Shown piece after piece: positions 59,997 to 64,000 of a stretch of DNA of 64,000 nucleotides (position 1 is its first letter; each line of letters opens with the position of its first letter). The stretch comes from CAXSBR01 sp964252015. GTDB taxonomy: Bacteria > Actinomycetota > Actinomycetes > Mycobacteriales > Jatrophihabitantaceae. Both the position numbers and the translations under genes were made by a program. Location of the stretch: NCBI GenBank assembly GCA_964252015.1, contig CAXULW010000013.1, forward strand, positions 1 through 64,000, written 5' to 3'. A model generated the notes under the pieces. That model ran no database searches. It was given only the letters and a program-made list of their open reading frames with translations, and was not told where the DNA came from.

Positions 59997-60964
59997 CGGG
60001 TGGGTCCCGCGGAGGTCAGGCCCGGCGCCGACACGTCGTCCAGAGCCGAGCGGATCGCATCGGGCAGGCTCAGTTCGCTCGCGTTCAGGGCCGCGGTGAG
60101 CTGCGCGCTGGTGCGGGCGCCCACGACGACCGAGCTGACGCCGGGGCGATCCCGCAACCAGCTCAACGCCACGGCCACCGGCGTGGTGGCCAAGCCGTCG
60201 GCCGCGGTGGCGACGGCCTCGATGACGCCCAGCGCCCGGGGTTCGCCGCGCGCCACCCGTTCGGCGCCGATCCCCACGCGTTCGCCCTGTTCGCGGCCGA
60301 CCAGCGCACCGCCGGCGAACGGGGCCGAGACAAGAAGTCCCACGCCGAGTTCGAGGGCGGCCGGGATCGTGTCTTGCTCGACCGCCCGGGTGAGCAGCGA
60401 ATATTCGACGTGGTCGGACACGATCGGGGCCCGGCTCGGCCACGCCTGCTGCCAGGTTGTCGCTCGGGCCAGTCGCCACCCGTCGTGATCGACCACGCCG
60501 GCGTAGCGCACCCGCCCGGACGCGACGGCCTGATCGACGGCGGCCCACGTCTCGTCCACCGGGACGCCCGCCCCGCCGACCGGGACCTGCCAGAGGTCGA
60601 TGTGGTCGGTGCTAAGGGTCCTGAGCGAGGCGTCCAGCTGGGTCATCAGGCTCTGCCGGGACGCGTCGCCCCCGGCCCGGACCGCCAGCACGAGTTCGGC
60701 GCGGTCGGAGCCGGTCGAGCCGTTCGCGCCGCTCCAGCCCATGCTGCGGCTGAGCACCGACTCGGCGGCTGAGCCCGCGATGACGTCGACCAGTGTTCCG
60801 CCCGCGGCCCGGAACGCGCGCAACAAGCTGACCGCGCCGTCCTCGTCCGTGCGCCGGGCACCGCTCGACCCGCCGCCTGACGGCCCGCCGGCGAACCAGG
60901 CCGCGGTACCGAGAGCCAGGCTCGACACCCGCAGACCACTGCGGCCGACCGGGCGTTGCTCCAC
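59993..60964 (-). CDS. Aldo/keto reductase homologue with degenerate active site
   Basis: This 323-residue protein has the aldo/keto reductase barrel (LRVSSLALGTAAW, LLRAFRAAGGTLVDV, GRVRYAGVVDHDGWRLAR, LSWLRDRPGVSSVVVGARTSAQL). Of the catalytic tetrad only the Asp (LVDV) is clear. The usual Tyr site reads GSAAES, the Lys site reads LAVRAG (Arg) and the His site reads WQVPVGG. It may be a non-catalytic family member or have altered chemistry. The GTG start and the stop overlapping the helicase start place it in the same operon. Confidence 0.85.
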   Translation of the reverse strand: MEQRPVGRSGLRVSSLALGTAAWFAGGPSGGGSSGARRTDEDGAVSLLRAFRAAGGTLVDVIAGSAAESVLSRSMGWSGANGSTGSDRAELVLAVRAGGDASRQSLMTQLDASLRTLSTDHIDLWQVPVGGAGVPVDETWAAVDQAVASGRVRYAGVVDHDGWRLARATTWQQAWPSRAPIVSDHVEYSLLTRAVEQDTIPAALELGVGLLVSAPFAGGALVGREQGERVGIGAERVARGEPRALGVIEAVATAADGLATTPVAVALSWLRDRPGVSSVVVGARTSAQLTAALNASELSLPDAIRSALDDVSAPGLTSAGPTR

Positions 60965-61061
60965 GCCGCTGGAGCCTAATCGTGCCCGGCGCCGATCCGG
61001 GCGACCTGTGGACGCGACGCGCGAACCGTCCCGGGATCAGGCCGACCGATGGAGCCACCAG

Positions 61062-61073
61062 TAGATTGGCCCC
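61062..61073 (+). promoter_or_regulatory. Probable leaderless promoter -10
   Basis: TAGATT (61062-61067) ends 6 nt before the GTG of the LLM oxidoreductase, the spacing expected when transcription starts at the initiation codon. No ribosome site is present. Confidence 0.5.
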
Positions 61074-62141
61074 GTGCGCCTCGGATTGAACCTCGGTTAC
61101 TGGGGCATGGGCAATGACGCCGACAACCTGGCCCTGGCCCGGCGCGCGGACGAACTCGGCTACGACGTGGTCTGGGCCGCGGAGGCCTACGGATCCGACT
61201 CGCCGACCGTCCTGGCCTACCTGGCCGCACAGACGACCCACATCGACCTCGGTGCGGCCGTGATGCAGATCCCGGCGCGCTCACCGGCGATGACGGCCAT
61301 GACCGCGGCCACCCTGGATGCCCTGTCCGGCGGCCGGTTCCGGCTCGGGCTGGGCGTGTCCGGGCCGCAGGTGAGCGAGGGCTGGCACGGGGTGCGCTTC
61401 GACCAGCCGCTGGGCCGCACCCGCGAATACGTCGACATCGTGCGGCTGGCCCTGAGCCGGCAGCGGGTGCGTTATGACGGCCAGCACTACCGGCTGCCGT
61501 TGCCCGATGGGCCCGGCAAGGCGCTCAGCCTGACCGTCCATCCGGTGCGGGCGAACCTGCCGGTCTACCTGGCCGCGGTCGGGCCGAAGAACCTCGAACT
61601 GGCCGGGGAGATCGCCGACGGCTGGCTGTCGATCTTCTACGCGCCCGAGACCGGTGCGGAACAGCTCGAGCACGTCCGGGCCGGGCAGGCCAGGTCCGTT
61701 CAACGCAACACGCCTGCGGACGGCGCGCCCGATTTCGACGTGGTCACCTCGACCCCGATCGTCGTCGGCGACGACGTCGAGGCGTGCGCCGCCCCGGTGC
61801 GTTCCTACGCCGCGCTGTACCTGGGCGGCATGGGCAGCACGAAGCAGAACTTCTACCACGCGCTGGCCACCCGGATGGGGTACGGCGAGGCGGCCGACGA
61901 GGTGCAGCGTCGCTACCTCAGCCGCGACTACGACGGCGCCGCGGCCGCGGTGCCGGCCGAATTCCTCGATCGGACCGCCCTGCTCGGCCCGCCCGCGCGC
62001 ATCGCCGAACGAATGCAGGCGTTTGCCGAGTCCGGCGTCACCACCCTGTCGATCACCCCCCACGCCCGCACCCGGCCCGACCGGCTGGCGGCCCTCGAAG
62101 TTGCGGCCACCGCCCTGCAACAGTCCGGAGTGCGCGCATGA
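61074..62141 (+). CDS. LLM-class F420-dependent oxidoreductase
   Basis: This 355-residue luciferase-like monooxygenase-fold protein opens RLGLNLGYWG and has VVWAAEAYGSDSP, GAAVMQIPARSPAMTAM, LSGGRFRLGLGVSGPQV and VYLAAVGPKNLELAGEIADGW, typical of F420-dependent members. It probably reduces or oxidises an unknown substrate with coenzyme F420. The GTG start appears leaderless. Its stop overlaps the uppP start as ATGA. Confidence 0.9.
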   Translation: MRLGLNLGYWGMGNDADNLALARRADELGYDVVWAAEAYGSDSPTVLAYLAAQTTHIDLGAAVMQIPARSPAMTAMTAATLDALSGGRFRLGLGVSGPQVSEGWHGVRFDQPLGRTREYVDIVRLALSRQRVRYDGQHYRLPLPDGPGKALSLTVHPVRANLPVYLAAVGPKNLELAGEIADGWLSIFYAPETGAEQLEHVRAGQARSVQRNTPADGAPDFDVVTSTPIVVGDDVEACAAPVRSYAALYLGGMGSTKQNFYHALATRMGYGEAADEVQRRYLSRDYDGAAAAVPAEFLDRTALLGPPARIAERMQAFAESGVTTLSITPHARTRPDRLAALEVAATALQQSGVRA

Positions 62142-62962
62142 ATTTCGGTCAGGCCCTCGTCTACGGCCTCGTGCAGGGGCTGACGGAGTTCCTGCCCGTG
62201 TCCTCCACCGCCCATCTGCGGATCGTGCAGGAATTCTTCGGCTGGAAGGACCCCGGCGCGCCGTTCACCGCCGTCATCCAGCTCGGCACCACCGTGGCCG
62301 TCGTCCTCTACTTCTGGCGCGAACTGCTGCAGATCACCGTCGGCTGGGCCCGGGGACTGGTCGACCGGACGCCCCCGCGCTCCCTGGAGTACCGCATGGG
62401 CTGGTACCTCATCCTGGCCACCATCCCGGTCGGCGTCTTCGGCCTGATCTTCAGCCACCAGATCGAGACCTCGGCCCGCAACCTGTGGGTGATCGCCACC
62501 GCGCTCATCGTGATGGCTCTGGTGCTGGGCGTGGCCGAGCGGGTCGGGACCAGGAAGCGGGTCGAGGAGGAACTCACCGCCGCTGACGCCGTCGCCGTCG
62601 GCGTGGCCCAGTCGCTGGCCTTGATCCCGGGCGTGTCGCGCTCCGGTGCCACCATCACGGCCGGGCTGTTCCGCGGCCTCGACCGGCCCACCGCGGCCCG
62701 GTTCTCCTTCCTGCTGTCCATCCCGGCCGTCGTCCTGTCGGGGCTGTACGAGGCCCGCAAGATCGGCGGGGACGGGGCGCCCGGCGTCGGCATCACCGCG
62801 GTGGCCACGATCGTCTCCTTCGTGGTCGGCCTGGCCTCGATCGCGTGGTTGATGCAGTACATCAGCAAGCACTCCACCCTGGTCTTCATCGTCTACCGCA
62901 TCGGCATGGGCCTGCTGCTGATCGTCTTGCTGAGCACGAGCGTGCTGTCGGCGACCGGCTGA
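62138..62962 (+). CDS. uppP: Undecaprenyl-diphosphatase
   Basis: This 274-residue membrane enzyme of the BacA/UppP family has the two signature regions GLTEFLPVSSTAHL and LIPGVSRSGATITAGL, and about eight membrane segments. It recycles undecaprenyl diphosphate to the monophosphate for cell wall synthesis; overexpression gives bacitracin resistance in other bacteria. The ATG overlaps the preceding stop by 4 nt. Confidence 0.95.
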   Translation: MNFGQALVYGLVQGLTEFLPVSSTAHLRIVQEFFGWKDPGAPFTAVIQLGTTVAVVLYFWRELLQITVGWARGLVDRTPPRSLEYRMGWYLILATIPVGVFGLIFSHQIETSARNLWVIATALIVMALVLGVAERVGTRKRVEEELTAADAVAVGVAQSLALIPGVSRSGATITAGLFRGLDRPTAARFSFLLSIPAVVLSGLYEARKIGGDGAPGVGITAVATIVSFVVGLASIAWLMQYISKHSTLVFIVYRIGMGLLLIVLLSTSVLSATG

Positions 62963-63008
62963 TGACCAACCCGTTGCTGACGCAGGCACCGAGCGAAGAG
63001 GCAGTGTG

Positions 63009-63713
63009 ATGAGCACTGTCATCCTGTTGCGCCACGGTTTGACCGCGATGACCGGACCGGTCCTGGCCGGCCACACCCCCGGGCTGCACCTCGACGAGCG
63101 CGGGCAGAAGCAGGCCGCCGCCGTGGCTGAACGGCTGGCCGCGGTGCCGTTGGCCGCCGTCGTCAGCAGCCCGCTGGACCGCTGCCTGGACACGGCGGGC
63201 GCGGTCCTCTCCGCGCAGCAGGCGGCCGGCTTCGACCCGCAATGGCAGGTGGACGAACGCATCGTCGAGTGCCGCTACGGCGACTGGACGGGCCGGGCGA
63301 TCAAGGACCTGGCCAAGGAACCGATGTGGAAGGTCGTCCAGCAGCAACCCAGCGCGGCCGTCTTTCCCGGCGGTGAGGGCCTCGGGCACATCCAGGCCCG
63401 GGCGGTGGAGGCCGTGCGCGACTGGGACCGCCGGTTGGGCCCCGAGGCGGTGTGGGTCGCGTGCAGCCACGGCGACGTGATCAAGGCCATCGTCGCCGAC
63501 GCGCTGGGCACCCACCTGGACCAGTTCCAGCGCATCGTCGTCGATCCCTGCTCGACGTCGATCATCCGTTACGGCGACACGCGCCCGTTCGTCATGAAGG
63601 TCAACGACACCGGCTCGGACCTGAGTTTCCTGCGCCCGCCGAAGCGTCGTAGCCGCCGCAAATCCGCGGCGGACGCGACCGTGGGCGGCGGAGCGGGCCC
63701 GGGCTCGGTCTGA
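63009..63713 (+). CDS. Histidine phosphatase (MSMEG_4193 type)
   Basis: This 234-residue phosphoglycerate-mutase-like protein has the catalytic LLRHGLTAM (phospho-His) near the N terminus, SSPLDRCLDTA, and the second His in WVACSHGDVIKAI. In Actinobacteria this family sits beside DUF3090 and mycothiol-ligase genes, as it appears to here. The substrate is unknown. A Lys/Arg-rich tail follows the domain. The ATG at 63009 is preceded by GAGG; a GTG directly before it is possible. Confidence 0.9.
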   Translation: MSTVILLRHGLTAMTGPVLAGHTPGLHLDERGQKQAAAVAERLAAVPLAAVVSSPLDRCLDTAGAVLSAQQAAGFDPQWQVDERIVECRYGDWTGRAIKDLAKEPMWKVVQQQPSAAVFPGGEGLGHIQARAVEAVRDWDRRLGPEAVWVACSHGDVIKAIVADALGTHLDQFQRIVVDPCSTSIIRYGDTRPFVMKVNDTGSDLSFLRPPKRRSRRKSAADATVGGGAGPGSV

Positions 63714-63761
63714 ACCTGTGCAGGGTCTCGCGCCGGAGCGCGGCGGCCGCGACGGGCTGCA

Positions 63762-63774
63762 TAGAATGACCACG
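63762..63774 (+). promoter_or_regulatory. Probable leaderless promoter -10
   Basis: TAGAAT (63762-63767) lies 7 nt before the ATG at 63775, consistent with leaderless transcription of the DUF3090 gene. No ribosome site is visible. Confidence 0.55.
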
Positions 63775-64000
63775 ATGCCTCGTCAGCTGCACTACTTCGA
63801 CCGACCGCGTCGTTTCGTGGCCGGTACTGTCGGCCAGCCTGGTGACCGGACGTTCTTCCTGCAGGCCACGGACGGCACCCGGGTGGTCTCGGTGGCCTTG
63901 GAAAAGGCCCAGGTTCAGGTGCTGGCCGAACGGCTCGAGCAGATGCTGGAACAGCTGGCCGATCGCACCGGCGTGCCCATCCCGCCGGCGGCCCCAACCG
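63775..64000 (+). CDS. DUF3090 protein, partial at window end
   Basis: The first 75 residues of a DUF3090 protein are present: RQLHYFDRPRRFVAGTVG, GDRTFFLQATDGTRVVSVALEK, QVLAERLEQML. The family is conserved in Actinobacteria between a histidine phosphatase gene and downstream nucleotide or mycothiol genes; its role is unclear. The ATG at 63775 was chosen for its leaderless spacing; an ATG at 63766 is three codons upstream. The gene runs off the window. Confidence 0.9.
   Translation, partial: MPRQLHYFDRPRRFVAGTVGQPGDRTFFLQATDGTRVVSVALEKAQVQVLAERLEQMLEQLADRTGVPIPPAAPT

Noticed and set aside
1..64000. CRISPR array, prophage or complete insertion sequence
   Set aside because: No regularly spaced repeats with unique spacers, no phage structural genes and no intact transposase with inverted repeats were seen; only decayed fragments at 41.3-42.0 kb.

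Overview
The window is a GC-rich actinobacterial chromosome segment. Supporting signs are a GC-biased third codon position in nearly all genes, frequent GTG starts, tight GTGA/ATGA stop-start overlaps, probable leaderless promoters, and the right-hand neighbourhood of a histidine phosphatase next to a DUF3090 gene and uppP, which is typical of Actinobacteria. The genus cannot be named from sequence alone; a soil or rhizosphere member of the Frankiales, Nakamurellales or Jatrophihabitantales type would fit.

Region 1 (about 0.1-21.2 kb) is an almost complete choline-to-glycine catabolic island. BetA (choline dehydrogenase), BetB (betaine aldehyde dehydrogenase), an OpuA-like quaternary-amine ABC importer with a fused double permease, a Rieske oxygenase of the glycine-betaine-demethylating type with its own Rieske ferredoxin and FAD ferredoxin reductase, a dimethylglycine oxidase and heterotetrameric sarcosine oxidase SoxBDAG would take choline stepwise to glycine and pass one-carbon units to tetrahydrofolate. 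An IclR regulator sits beside betA. A shared motif, TTNCGYATCGCGCA, lies upstream of betB, the oxygenase and the ferredoxin, and a related inverted repeat lies in the betA-iclR gap. A VapBC module with a perfect palindromic operator closes the left end; an EamA exporter and a CGNR regulator are inserted in the middle.

Region 2 (21.2-26.1 kb) holds a WcbI-like gene, a DUF2071 gene, a HelD-type RNA-polymerase-associated helicase and a secreted allene-oxide-cyclase-barrel-like protein.

Region 3 (26.2-41.3 kb) looks like a sensory and extracellular-polysaccharide locus. It has a 34-residue two-Cys peptide gene, a PAS histidine kinase with a long RD-repeat N terminus, a processive cellulose-synthase-like GT2, a PMT/ArnT-like membrane glycosyltransferase, a lectin lipoprotein, a REC-histidine kinase, a triple-PAS hybrid kinase, two paralogous GH26-like glycosidases (one with FN3 and the same lectin domain) and a LuxR-type response regulator. 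Unusual clusters of TACC/GGTA half-sites lie upstream of both glycosidases, and a related pair lies upstream of the regulator.

Region 4 (41.3-45.3 kb) is a scar region: a resolvase, a RelE-type toxin, an IS3 OrfA, a TetR regulator and an unknown gene are all reduced to fragments around an intact NarL-type two-component pair.

Region 5 (45.3-64 kb) is mostly chromosomal housekeeping: PAP2 phosphatase, UvrD-like helicase, DUF1905, fatty acid desaturase, secreted HNH nuclease, LamG protein, tRNA-Leu(GAG), M20 peptidase, DUF5703, GT39, phosphoesterase, RecD-like helicase with a TQPAR repeat tail, a degenerate aldo/keto reductase, an F420-type LLM oxidoreductase, UppP, histidine phosphatase and the start of a DUF3090 gene. 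No CRISPR array, rRNA or intact insertion sequence was seen.
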